A stretch of 64,000 bases of DNA from Dermanyssus gallinae (Eukaryota > Arthropoda > Arachnida > Mesostigmata > Dermanyssidae): the NCBI GenBank assembly GCA_003439945.1, contig QVRM01002211.1, positions 50,724 through 114,723 on the forward strand. Reading direction: 5' to 3'. Of the stretch, positions 55,001 through 57,654 are shown one piece after another. The position numbers and the translations under genes are program-made. Each line of letters starts with the position of its first letter. The first letter of the stretch is position 1. The notes beneath the pieces were generated by a model. That model made no database searches and was not told the origin of the DNA. It saw only the letters and a list, made by a program, of their open reading frames with translations.

Positions 55001-55449
55001 CTCGAAATCAACCAAATCAGCAGCAGCTAAGCAATTGACTCACGCTACACGTTTGATGTTTGCAGGAGGGCCAGCTTCGTGAGGAGATTCAGGTACAGTC
55101 GAACGCAATTCTGACGTTCGAAAAGAAGGAAAACCAGATCGGCCCACTTCAGGAGCTCAACGAAGGGCCGGCCATCGAAGAAATCGACACCGTGTGTCTG
55201 CCACGACTTGGCCTCATCATTTCGCTCATCATCACGACGCTGCTGGCTCTGGTCGCCGTTGCGGTGGCCATCTCGTGCTGGCTAATGGCGTACAGACGTC
55301 GTGCTCGCGCACCCGGACCGCTACCGCATCCAGCCGAGTTCCCCAACCCACTGTACACGACTCCGGAGCCGACGATCGCCGAGCCAGCGCCTGACTACTA
55401 TCAAGCGCCACCCTCTCGGCTCAGCATCAACTCGCAGCGCATGCGTTAG
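5611..55449 (+). CDS. dpy: Dumpy-like giant ZP-domain EGF/DPY matrix protein (26 coding exons)
   Basis: This is a joined CDS of 26 exons (each listed separately), 16,431 nt and 5,476 residues. Order by residue: signal peptide (1–31), acidic tract, EGF and calcium-binding EGF modules mixed with dumpy-specific DPY modules (83–460), Gly/Pro/Ser/Ala linker (461–about 690), EGF/DPY array (709–about 5,080), ZP domain (about 5,084–5,316), seven-Arg cleavage site (5,324–5,330), transmembrane helix (5,397–about 5,423), cytoplasmic tail. Modules of the pattern C-R-x-D-x-D-C…C…DPC followed by an EGF ending GFTGDP are the Dumpy hallmark. Fly Dumpy is known as a far larger fibrous protein (over 20,000 residues) attaching epidermis, tendon and trachea to cuticle. 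The role here is inferred from that family. Every junction keeps frame and preserves an EGF or ZP fold. Exon order is supported by sequence only, and skipped or extra exons cannot be excluded. Confidence 0.92.
5903..5989. repeat. (TA)n microsatellite, intron 1
   Basis: About 87 nt of nearly pure TA dinucleotide starts some 45 nt inside the first intron. It is one of more than 20 such arrays in the window. Confidence 0.95.
7384..8145. repeat. Triplet microsatellite cluster, intron 1
   Basis: It holds GAT/GCT arrays (about 7,390–7,462), CTG/GTT runs (about 7,595–7,628), CAT/CAC tracts (about 7,720–7,790), a long pure CAA array (about 7,795–7,885) followed by ACG/CAA repeats, and TTG/CTG arrays (8,035–8,065 and 8,122–8,144). 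The open frames over these are homopolymeric and I do not accept them as genes. Confidence 0.9.
8806..8960 (+). repeat. CAA-rich microsatellite, intron 1
   Basis: This is an interrupted CAA/ACA array with small insertions, preceded by (TA)n tracts at about 8,709–8,738 and 8,778–8,793. It encodes only Asn/Gln/Thr low-complexity peptides in translation. Confidence 0.85.
10780..11515. repeat. Triplet microsatellite cluster with strand switch, intron 1
   Basis: TCG repeats (10,780–10,801) are followed by CAA/CAG (10,836–10,890), then directly by a 140-nt GTT-rich array (10,903–11,045), ATC repeats (11,050–11,075), CAG (11,224–11,270) and CTT (11,467–11,512). Adjacent CAA and GTT arrays form an imperfect inverted repeat able to fold back. 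Confidence 0.9.
11840..11920 (+). mobile_element. SINE-A, copy 3 (3' fragment)
   Basis: The segment TCGGCCCTGGGTGCATTGA through the …GAAGACGGAAGATGGTCTAG region aligns with the 3' end of SINE-A copy 1 (about 350–425) with scattered substitutions. The tRNA-like head is absent, so it is a truncated copy. Confidence 0.5.
12135..12470 (+). repeat. Dispersed repeat family C, copy 1
   Basis: It shares collinear blocks with 14,890–15,185: GTTTCACAATGTTGTAAAAG, a CGATCCAA block, a stretch ending ACGCTCCATCTT, and AAGCGGTCTTCCTC near the end. The class is unknown. No terminal repeats, coding domain or Pol III boxes are evident. Confidence 0.45.
14890..15185 (+). repeat. Dispersed repeat family C, copy 2
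   Basis: This is the second copy of the family at 12,135–12,470, in the same orientation and block order, with clear divergence. The shared blocks include GTTTCACATTGTCGTAAAAG and AAGCGGTCTTCCTCG. It lies 440 nt before dpy exon 2. Confidence 0.45.
15623..15831 (+). CDS. dpy: dpy exon 2: EGF plus start of calcium-binding EGF
   Basis: It encodes residues 83–152. The reading starts [14 protein letters not shown], completing the Asp codon split with exon 1, and closes that EGF with [11 protein letters not shown] calcium-binding EGF follows ([12 protein letters not shown]…) and is interrupted at GSYK by the intron. The donor is AAG|GTATAG and the phase is 0, which lets exon 3 resume with CECAPG, the expected end of the same cbEGF. 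Confidence 0.9.
15850..18620 (-). mobile_element. Non-LTR retrotransposon remnant in dpy intron 2
   Basis: Read on the minus strand from about 18,620: a Cys-rich and basic ORF1-like part (18,604–18,015), an AP-endonuclease fragment (17,802–17,506; starts DIVLLTETF and has GGLSIYLR), an inter-domain part with PWFT and [16 protein letters not shown] (17,300–16,980), an RT N-terminal part (17,030–16,650; [11 protein letters not shown] and [20 protein letters not shown]), an RT thumb region (16,612–16,300; [24 protein letters not shown]) and a terminal C-x2-C-x7-H-x3-C knuckle near 16,050. Stops and frame shifts are present. The RT palm with the catalytic YxDD motif is missing. The 3' end is AATAAA-rich and lies about 20 nt from the exon 2 donor. 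The exact clade (Jockey/CR1-like) is uncertain. Confidence 0.82.
18715..18812. repeat. (TA)n microsatellites, intron 2
   Basis: Two TA arrays (18,715–18,770 and 18,789–18,812) are separated by an A-rich spacer, about 90 nt upstream of the exon 3 acceptor. Confidence 0.9.
18904..19120 (+). CDS. dpy: dpy exon 3: cbEGF end, DPY-type module, EGF
   Basis: It encodes residues 153–224. It begins [15 protein letters not shown], closing the cbEGF from exon 2. A DPY-like half-module follows ([13 protein letters not shown]), then an EGF ([12 protein letters not shown] … CWCLPGFKG). The acceptor is TTACAG|TGC and the donor AAGG|GTAAGC, phase 1. Confidence 0.9.
19121..21041 (+). other. dpy intron 3 (1.9 kb)
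   Basis: It contains (TA)n at 19,360–19,381 and 19,457–19,485 flanking a short MITE. The remaining 1.5 kb (19,490–21,020) is AT-rich with no coding exon or repeat I can recognise. Confidence 0.75.
19382..19456. mobile_element. 75-bp mariner-like MITE between two (TA)n arrays
   Basis: The left end reads GTCTACAAAAAAGTTTTTTT and the reverse complement of the right end reads GGCTACAAAAAGTTTGTTCG, giving imperfect terminal inverted repeats of about 25 bp. There is almost no internal sequence and TA on both sides, as expected for a Tc1/mariner-type MITE. It is non-coding and needs a transposase in trans. Its ends do not match the mariner in intron 18. Confidence 0.6.
21042..21257 (+). CDS. dpy: dpy exon 4: EGF module and partial DPY
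   Basis: It encodes residues 225–296. It opens (G)DAYNQESGC, completing the exon 3 EGF, then an EGF ([12 protein letters not shown] … [17 protein letters not shown]), then [16 protein letters not shown]. The donor CGACG|GTAAGT is consensus. Phase 1 at both ends, so it can be skipped in frame. Confidence 0.9.
21258..22120 (+). other. dpy intron 4
   Basis: This is 863 nt with no recognisable element. The open frames here are short and lack EGF cysteine spacing. Confidence 0.7.
22121..22462 (+). CDS. dpy: dpy exon 5: three EGF modules
   Basis: It encodes residues 297–410. Three consecutive EGF-like units follow: [12 protein letters not shown]…, [11 protein letters not shown]…GNPYSGC, and [12 protein letters not shown]…CRCPAGLQ. 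The acceptor is CAACAG|GATGG and the donor CAAG|GTACGT. Phase 1 on both sides. Confidence 0.92.
22601..22750 (+). CDS. dpy: dpy exon 6: calcium-binding EGF
   Basis: It encodes residues 411–460. It finishes the exon 5 EGF with GNPYTAC, then carries a complete cbEGF with the calcium signature TDINEC and the consensus core [18 protein letters not shown]. The donor is TGCA|GTAAGT. Phase 1 on both sides. Confidence 0.92.
22751..24357 (+). other. dpy intron 6 (1.6 kb)
   Basis: It holds short (TA)n tracts (22,763–22,783 and 22,875–22,896), a SINE-B copy (23,817–23,995), and a stretch at about 23,270–23,780 that is richer in GC than the rest of the intron, with no convincing frame or match I recognise. 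The acceptor follows a GAT/ATG triplet array rather than a clean polypyrimidine tract. Confidence 0.7.
23817..23995 (+). mobile_element. SINE-B, copy 2 (tRNA-derived)
   Basis: It is in plus orientation. The A box is TGGCTTAGTGT and the B box is degenerate (GTGTTCGAGAC). The body has ATGGTTCCCAATTTAGGCAA and GTGAATGCCGGATT, matching the same positions of the copies at 1,497–1,662 and 54,580–54,750. Confidence 0.7.
24358..25101 (+). CDS. dpy: dpy exon 7: Gly/Pro/Ser/Ala-rich elastic-type linker
   Basis: It encodes residues 461–708. It is unlike all other exons because it lacks cysteine until the last 25 residues. Three zones follow in order: Gly-Ile/Leu-Pro-Ser repeats with an 18-residue unit ([18 protein letters not shown], 54 nt, tandem twice at DNA level), a PSL/PSF/RPS zone (about 24,720–24,830), and an Ala-Pro zone (about 24,885–25,010). 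It ends [18 protein letters not shown], a DPY half-module. The frame is fixed by exons 6 and 8 and by that terminal module. Fly Dumpy has a Pro-rich interruption of its EGF array, and this looks like a functional counterpart of different sequence (inference). The minus and +1 frames are also open because of composition; I reject them. Confidence 0.85.
25929..26026. repeat. (TA)n microsatellite, intron 7
   Basis: Nearly 100 nt of TA dinucleotide with a single phase interruption near 25,939. It abuts the 5' end of the SINE-A copy. Confidence 0.95.
26031..26215 (+). mobile_element. SINE-A, copy 2 (tRNA-derived)
   Basis: It carries TGGTCAGAAGG (A-box-like) and GGTTTGATCCC (B-box-like) about 45 nt apart, followed by TTGATCGAATTTTCTTT and blocks shared with copy 1 near the window start (CCGCTGAGAATCAGCG, AACTGTTAGGGAAACCCT). 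It inserted next to a (TA)n array. Confidence 0.65.
26573..26704 (+). CDS. dpy: dpy exon 8: EGF module
   Basis: It encodes residues 709–752, a single [16 protein letters not shown] … [18 protein letters not shown]. The acceptor is TCATAG|GAG and the donor TAGAT|GTAAGT. Phase 1 at both ends. Confidence 0.88.
26705..27300 (+). other. dpy intron 8
   Basis: This is 596 nt ending in a (TA)n array (27,214–27,279) and a strong T-rich acceptor (TTCTTTTTTTAG). Nothing else is recognised. Confidence 0.75.
27301..27449 (+). CDS. dpy: dpy exon 9: EGF module
   Basis: It encodes residues 753–802: [13 protein letters not shown] … [18 protein letters not shown], then the start of a DPY half (DECHQ). The donor is CATCAG|GTGCGT, phase 0, matched by exon 10. 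Confidence 0.9.
27450..27873 (+). other. dpy intron 9
   Basis: This is 424 nt with no recognisable element. It ends in a T-rich tract and TTTAACAG. Confidence 0.7.
27874..28048 (+). CDS. dpy: dpy exon 10: DPY half-module and EGF
   Basis: It encodes residues 803–860: [10 protein letters not shown] completes the module begun in exon 9, then [12 protein letters not shown] … [15 protein letters not shown]. The donor is CACG|GTAGGT, phase 1. Confidence 0.9.
28120..28202. repeat. (TA)n microsatellite, intron 10
   Basis: About 80 nt of TA fills more than a third of the 231-nt intron between exons 10 and 11. Confidence 0.95.
28280..28360 (+). CDS. dpy: dpy exon 11: 27-residue DPY half-module
   Basis: It encodes residues 861–887: [16 protein letters not shown] … KCV. 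The exon equals one DPY half-module. The acceptor is TTGCAG|TAC and the donor GTTG|GTCAGT. Phase 1 on both sides, a candidate cassette exon. Confidence 0.87.
28361..29076 (+). other. dpy intron 11
   Basis: This is 716 nt. I recognise no repeat or coding exon. The frames open at 28,541–28,885 lack any family feature. Confidence 0.7.
29077..29274 (+). CDS. dpy: dpy exon 12: EGF and DPY half-module
   Basis: It encodes residues 888–953: [12 protein letters not shown] … [18 protein letters not shown], then [15 protein letters not shown]. The donor is CAAG|GTGAGC. Phase 1 on both sides. Confidence 0.9.
29275..30087 (+). other. dpy intron 12
   Basis: This is 813 nt of AT-rich sequence with no element I recognise. 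Confidence 0.7.
30088..30278 (+). CDS. dpy: dpy exon 13: EGF and partial DPY
   Basis: It encodes residues 954–1017: [17 protein letters not shown] … [18 protein letters not shown], then [13 protein letters not shown]. It ends in phase 0 and exon 14 continues [12 protein letters not shown]. Confidence 0.9.
30279..31070 (+). other. dpy intron 13
   Basis: This is 792 nt with no recognised repeat or exon. It ends in a CTG-rich acceptor region. Confidence 0.7.
31071..31191 (+). CDS. dpy: dpy exon 14: first part of an EGF
   Basis: It encodes residues 1018–1057: it closes the DPY half, then [12 protein letters not shown] … CECLPG, and stops inside the EGF. The donor is CCAG|GTAACA, phase 1. Exon 15 supplies [13 protein letters not shown] to close it. 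The upstream reading [14 protein letters not shown] is nearly repeated in exon 15, suggesting local duplication. Confidence 0.88.
31192..31616 (+). other. dpy intron 14
   Basis: This is 425 nt and includes a (TA)n array at 31,212–31,256. The acceptor is preceded by a GTGGTGGTGGTGGTCAG stretch rather than pyrimidines, which is unusual. Confidence 0.75.
31617..31862 (+). CDS. dpy: dpy exon 15: EGF end, DPY half, EGF
   Basis: It encodes residues 1058–1139: [28 protein letters not shown], then [12 protein letters not shown] … [18 protein letters not shown]. The acceptor lacks a polypyrimidine tract, but frame and module continuity with exon 14 are exact. The donor is CTTC|GTACGT, phase 1. Confidence 0.87.
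31863..32859 (+). other. dpy intron 15
   Basis: This is 997 nt of AT-rich DNA. A short TTAGG-like run near 32,180 is too short to mean anything. Nothing else is recognised. Confidence 0.7.
32860..33066 (+). CDS. dpy: dpy exon 16: DPY half-module and EGF
   Basis: It encodes residues 1140–1208: [14 protein letters not shown], then [12 protein letters not shown] … [18 protein letters not shown]. The acceptor is CTTGTAG and the donor CACAC|GTATGT. Phase 1 on both sides. Confidence 0.9.
33067..33619 (+). other. dpy intron 16
   Basis: This is 553 nt with a short TA-rich tract near 33,215. Nothing else is recognised. Confidence 0.7.
33620..33706 (+). CDS. dpy: dpy exon 17: 29-residue DPY half-module
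   Basis: It encodes residues 1209–1237: [17 protein letters not shown] … NDCF. As with exon 11, one exon equals one DPY half-module. Consensus CCACAG acceptor; phase 1 on both sides. Confidence 0.88.
33707..35609 (+). other. dpy intron 17 (1.9 kb)
   Basis: It holds a CTG/TTG array (about 34,455–34,507), short ACG and ACC repeats (34,858–34,895), CT-rich runs (35,238–35,275) and two (TA)n arrays (35,370–35,421 and 35,449–35,475). The part at 33,900–34,460 is fairly GC-rich and carries one frame of about 85 non-repetitive codons (34,191–34,450) with no recognisable domain. I do not call it a gene. Confidence 0.65.
35370..35475. repeat. (TA)n microsatellite pair, intron 17
   Basis: Two TA arrays (35,370–35,421 and 35,449–35,475) are separated by a short AT-rich spacer. 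Confidence 0.92.
35610..35726 (+). CDS. dpy: dpy exon 18: single EGF
   Basis: It encodes residues 1238–1276: [13 protein letters not shown] … [16 protein letters not shown]. The ATTTCAG acceptor is strong and the donor is CGAA|GTACGT. Phase 1 on both sides. One exon equals one EGF. Confidence 0.9.
36587..37903 (+). mobile_element. Mariner transposon with intact transposase frame
   Basis: It is about 1.3 kb between TA dinucleotides. The left end runs GAGGTGTGCTC … TCGCGACTTTTG, and the reverse complement of the right end runs TGGTGTTC … TAGCGACTTTTG, giving imperfect terminal inverted repeats of about 30 bp. The left side joins a (TA)n tract (36,560–36,586). It lies in dpy intron 18 in the sense orientation. 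Confidence 0.88.
36792..37853 (+). CDS. Mariner transposase (DD34D), 353 residues
   Basis: I chose the ATG at 36,792 (MDQRTCIKF) over an upstream in-frame Met at 36,747, because the family normally starts here and has about 345–355 residues. The N-terminal half has the two helix-turn-helix DNA-binding regions ([32 protein letters not shown]). The catalytic triad is complete: TGDESW, then HHDNAPAH, then [14 protein letters not shown], with exactly 34 residues between the second and third Asp. No stop or frameshift is present. It performs cut-and-paste transposition at TA sites. Animal genomes often annotate relatives as GVQW3-like. Whether it is expressed cannot be seen. Confidence 0.93.
   Translation: MDQRTCIKFCVKNEIKCADAFRMLTVAYGEATLNRSNVYRWYKMFSEGREDVNDEERAGRPSTSTTDEKINEVEKMVLANRRITVREVAEDLNISIGSCHSIFINDLGMRRVAAKFVPKLLNCDQKQHRMNIANEMLDSVRDDPNLLQRVITGDESWVYGYDVETKAQSSQWKLPHEPRPKKARQVRSNVKVLLTVFFDCRGVVHHEFLPQGRTVNKEYYLQVMRNLREAIRQKRPDLWKNKNWLLHHDNAPAHTSLLVREFLAKNNTLMMPQPPYSPDLAPCDFFLFPKLKRPMKGRRYATLDEIKTASKEELNKIKKNGFLKCFEDWKNRWHKCIISHGDYFEGDKIDIHE
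38538..38743 (+). CDS. dpy: dpy exon 19: DPY half-module and EGF
   Basis: It encodes residues 1277–1345: [16 protein letters not shown], then [12 protein letters not shown] … [19 protein letters not shown]. The donor is CAAG|GTATTT, phase 0. It is the last of the small exons before the giant exon 20. Confidence 0.9.
38765..39040. repeat. Degenerate minisatellite, intron 19
   Basis: About seven imperfect copies of a unit of roughly 30–40 bp built on TTTGATTTGATCAC followed by ATAGATCACGCAT. Unit lengths vary and the copies are strongly diverged. Confidence 0.6.
39087..39124. other. 17-bp inverted repeat upstream of exon 20 acceptor
   Basis: The left arm CATAGTTCCAAGTTCTA and the right arm TAGAACTTAGAACTATG pair with a single mismatch around a TCAG loop. 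It ends 53 nt before the exon 20 acceptor, in the region where the branch point should lie. Confidence 0.75.
39178..44452 (+). CDS. dpy: dpy exon 20: 5.3-kb giant exon of EGF/DPY modules
   Basis: It encodes residues 1346–3103 without interruption. By hand I count about 21 EGF-like modules, at least two of them calcium-binding ([21 protein letters not shown]), alternating with DPY half-modules of the type [13 protein letters not shown]…QNPC. Some stretches contain three or four DPY halves in a row (about 40,540–40,800 and 43,240–43,440). Cysteine is roughly one residue in six. Third codon positions are strongly G/C, which opens long frames on other strands; those are shadows. Acceptor CCCCTTGCAG; the donor CAGCT|GTGAGT sits just inside the frame's stop, phase 1. 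Confidence 0.95.
44509..44753. repeat. (TA)n microsatellite pair, intron 20
   Basis: Two TA arrays of about 44 and 54 nt (44,509–44,552 and 44,700–44,753) lie just after giant exon 20. Confidence 0.95.
44827..44920. other. Two adjacent palindromes (cruciform-prone)
   Basis: The first runs CTCCAATATATAT … ATATATATTGGAG (44,827–44,886) through a TA-rich core. The second has arms GCGTCTACAGCGT (44,886–44,898) and ACGCTGTAGACGT (44,908–44,920), complementary over 12 of 13 positions around a 9-nt loop. Confidence 0.75.
45848..45910 (+). CDS. dpy: dpy exon 21: 21-residue micro-exon, DPY half-module
   Basis: It encodes residues 3104–3124: [14 protein letters not shown] … GLC. At 63 nt it is the smallest exon. 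The acceptor TTTTCAG and donor TTCC|GTGAGT are good. It aligns with the DPY half [18 protein letters not shown] in exon 20. Phase 1 on both sides, and direct joining of exon 20 to exon 22 also keeps frame, so it may be alternative. Confidence 0.8.
45911..46255 (+). other. dpy intron 21, with possible alternative start exon
   Basis: This is 345 nt. It has CT repeats and (TA)n near 45,975–46,033 and a TTG/CTG array (about 46,190–46,225). The 100 nt before the acceptor are open in the exon 22 frame and begin with a Met in good Kozak context (see findings). Confidence 0.7.
46256..48766 (+). CDS. dpy: dpy exon 22: 2.5-kb exon, nine EGF/DPY pairs
   Basis: It encodes residues 3125–3961. It is a very regular array: DPY half-modules ([26 protein letters not shown]) each followed by an EGF of the type [15 protein letters not shown] … GDP. 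I count nine EGFs. This is the most canonical Dumpy-like stretch of the protein. The acceptor is TTTTCAG|TGG and the donor GTCT|GTGAGT, phase 1. The frame continues 37 codons past the donor into the intron with no cysteine pattern, so the splice is preferred. Confidence 0.94.
48767..49410 (+). other. dpy intron 22
   Basis: This is 644 nt with no repeat or exon recognised. Confidence 0.7.
49411..49668 (+). CDS. dpy: dpy exon 23: DPY–EGF–DPY unit
   Basis: It encodes residues 3962–4047: [29 protein letters not shown] … CLPGHRGNP, then [14 protein letters not shown]. The acceptor is GCTTAG|TCG. The donor CATAG|GTTCGT departs from consensus at +3 to +5, but the join to exon 24 ([11 protein letters not shown]) is exact. 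Phase 1 on both sides. Confidence 0.86.
   Translation, partial: SDAVLISDAVSMRRVSTESVRILAPCLEHAVGTLSALQSIIMPIAYACQDTAVIRQWYASKTNRSRNALETSSVPLDSSVTTSIA
49936..53493 (+). CDS. dpy: dpy exon 24: 3.6-kb exon, EGF/DPY array, super-repeat and ZP-N
   Basis: It encodes residues 4048–5233. Four DPY–EGF pairs come first (to about 50,930), then a calcium-binding EGF ([13 protein letters not shown]). Next come three units of 187–190 residues starting at 51,108, 51,672 and 52,242, each made of DPY half, EGF, a PGNLxCL…CGCP segment, a TxNPC…[12 protein letters not shown] and a calcium-binding EGF (DINEC…). A final DPY–EGF begins at 52,803. From about 53,043 the first half of the ZP domain follows (MCLADGVQV … [10 protein letters not shown] … FNSCGLV … IKCVYN). 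The donor is CATG|GTATGT, phase 1. Confidence 0.95.
53494..53946 (+). other. dpy intron 24
   Basis: This is 453 nt splitting the ZP domain, with no repeat recognised. Confidence 0.75.
53947..54293 (+). CDS. dpy: dpy exon 25: ZP-C subdomain and furin-type site
   Basis: It encodes residues 5234–5349. It begins (E)[13 protein letters not shown], the usual start of ZP-C, and contains [10 protein letters not shown] and [17 protein letters not shown], giving the conserved ZP cysteines. Seven consecutive arginines follow (54,216–54,236) after FG, matching the consensus proprotein-convertase site of ZP proteins that releases the ectodomain for polymerisation (known for the family; inferred here). 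The donor is CCAG|GTAAGT, phase 0. Confidence 0.93.
54294..55065 (+). other. dpy intron 25
   Basis: This is 772 nt. It holds a SINE-B copy on the minus strand. A short GGC-repeat (about 54,960–54,977) lies before the acceptor. Confidence 0.75.
54580..54750 (-). mobile_element. SINE-B, copy 3 (tRNA-derived)
   Basis: On the minus strand the A box TGGCTTAGTGG is intact and the B box is degenerate. The body (ATGGTTTCCAATTTAGACAA; GTAAATGCCGGAGTGGATG; CATGACATGAAAAAACTGTA) matches the copy at 1,497–1,662 nearly throughout. Confidence 0.72.
55066..55449 (+). CDS. dpy: dpy exon 26: transmembrane helix and cytoplasmic tail
   Basis: It encodes residues 5350–5476 and the stop TAG. A 47-residue stalk precedes a hydrophobic helix ([20 protein letters not shown], about 55,207–55,287) and a stop-transfer RRRAR. 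The tail is Pro-rich with NPLY and PDYY motifs, possible adaptor-binding sequences (inference). This type I topology fits membrane-anchored ZP proteins. Confidence 0.94.
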   Translation, partial: EGQLREEIQVQSNAILTFEKKENQIGPLQELNEGPAIEEIDTVCLPRLGLIISLIITTLLALVAVAVAISCWLMAYRRRARAPGPLPHPAEFPNPLYTTPEPTIAEPAPDYYQAPPSRLSINSQRMR

Positions 55450-56806
55450 TTAACAGTGTACCGAACAGTTCCCTCTCTCCGCTCTCTACGCTCGCTCGCT
55501 CGCTCGCTCGTTCGTTCAATCAGTCAGTCAGTCAGTCAATCAATCGCACCCGTAATGGGCGCGATTGCACACGATTCGAGCGGCGACAGCCCCATACACC
55601 CAGCAGCATGCATTAGCCGTAGGTTGGTTGAGCTTACGTAGCTTGGAACACGCGAAACGACGAAGGCACTAACGTGCCCGCTCGTTGTAAGGTGATCTAT
55701 TTAATGAGTTGGGAAGGTGACCGGTCGGTGTCGACAGTCACCTCTTACCTTTAGGCGTAATAGCAGGCTTGCTGACCAGAGCCCCGTCTTCCCCACCCGT
55801 GGAACGTCTGTAACGTGGACCCCCCCCCCTTTCCTGGAACGTCGTCTGTCACGTGACGGCACGGACGACCACACGGTGTGGAGGACGGAGCAATGATTCT
55901 TAGCCACAATTGTTGTAACTATAATTATTTATAAGCATCGCGATCGCCCCATGCGGTCGGTCTACAATAGACTGCAGCGATCCGACCGCTGAAGACCGCT
56001 GTGCAAAGGGCGTCAGAAAAGGCGTACCTAGAGAAATACGCAACAATAATTCTGACGCTTATAGTGATATGGTGATGATGATGATGATGACGATGTTGAT
56101 GATGCTTTGATACGCAGCCAAGCAAGCAGTTGGCTGACTTACTTCATAGCGGGAGTGCGTGTCATCGTGAAGACTTTGATGATGAGTCAGTGATGCGTAC
56201 ACGCATAAACGACGGCGCTGTATGTTAAGGCTCCGCGCGGCGCGACCGTTTGTTACATTGTGTCTACATCCCGCGAATAGTGAACAGACAAGAAGATGAT
56301 CATCTATATAGAGTGCGAGTATATATAGTAGATACATATAGCGAAATGTGAAAGGAAGCCGCAACCGAGAGAGAGAGAGAGAGAGGAAGCTAGAACGTAG
56401 CATCAGGGGAAGGGGGGGGGCAATATAGTGGGACGCGGTTTCCTTGTAAACTTCCGACATTTGTATGGTAGCCTAGCCCTGACATATAGAGAGAGTAACA
56501 AAGAGAGAGAGAGAGACTCTTCGTAAAGGCGCATTGCAAGATGCGCATTGCCAATTCGCACACACGCCTAACAAATATCATACCTATGACATGCATACGA
56601 TGCACTTATTGCCCTTCGTAAACTCCTGCCGCTGCTAATGCTATCAGCCAGCCCCGCATATGGCAGCTGACCTCTTACCAAACAAAAAAGACAATACACA
56701 GAAATACACACATGCAAACAGACATCGACGTATATCTCTATCTCTCTGCCTTGTGTGGTGGCGGCCATCGCACTTTAGGGAGTTAGCAACATTATTAGTA
56801 CAGTCA

Positions 56807-56845
<39 letters not shown>

Positions 56846-56955
56846 GACGCTAAATGCTATATTTATTTCAATCACTCGGTTACGAGTGATGCTGGGGTTG
56901 ACGACGATAACTGTCTGTTTGGTTAGCGCCAATAAACGCGGGCGCTATTTTCGTT
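55450..56955 (+). other. Probable dpy 3' UTR
   Basis: After the stop there are GCTC/GTTC and CAGT/CAAT tetranucleotide repeats (55,490–55,545), a C run (about 55,820–55,830), GAT and GAGA tracts (about 56,070–56,105, 56,368–56,385) and TTA repeats (56,808–56,845). The first AATAAA is at 56,931–56,936, so the UTR may be about 1.5 kb. This is not proven. Confidence 0.45.
56931..56936 (+). terminator. Candidate poly(A) signal for dpy
   Basis: A canonical AATAAA, the first after the dpy stop codon on the plus strand, followed within 30 nt by a T-rich stretch (TTTTCGTTTTATTCG). Later AATAAA hexamers near 57,467 and 57,635 are alternatives. Confidence 0.4.
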
Positions 56956-57650
56956 TTATTCGAACGGACGTTCGTACCACCAGTGGCAGACGACGACCGC
57001 AAACACTACCAACGCTATCTGTGCCAAAGGTTATGCGCCTACTAATTTATGCCTAACTAATATTGCAATTTTGTATGTCAGTGTAGACACGATATTGTTG
57101 ATAATGAAGCAGGTACGGTCAACGGACAAGCAGTCAAACCAACTACTAAATCAACTAATAACGCTAACACTGTTATTGTTATTACTATTATTATTAGTAG
57201 TATTATTCTATAATATTACTATGTTTATTATTATTAATATTATTATACTATGATGATTATTATTATTAATATTATTTCCAAAAAAAACACATCGGATTTT
57301 TATTGGCGTACGGGAGAGGACGGGAGATTGACTGCGATGACCAGCTTAAAATATGCGTTCTGCAATCAATATATTGTACAGAAGAAAGTAAATATATACA
57401 TATACATATATATGTAGGTAGTCAAACATTTAAATGTATTGAAACAATTGATAATGTAATGATTCTGAATAAATTAGACGCTTTTCTAAAACAATGCATC
57501 AATTAGAACTTTTTCAAGTAATTCTTTTCAGAATCTCGCCACGCAAATAGGGCCACCACTTATGCCCGGGTGTTGCAACGGTACGACTCGACCGCAATGT
57601 TAGATGAATAACATATATTTTAAATATAATTTTGCAATAAATTATATATA
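56956..57650. other. Intergenic, AT-rich
   Basis: It contains TTA/ATT-rich low-complexity sequence (about 57,165–57,275). No gene is recognised. Confidence 0.6.
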
Positions 57651-57654
57651 TATA

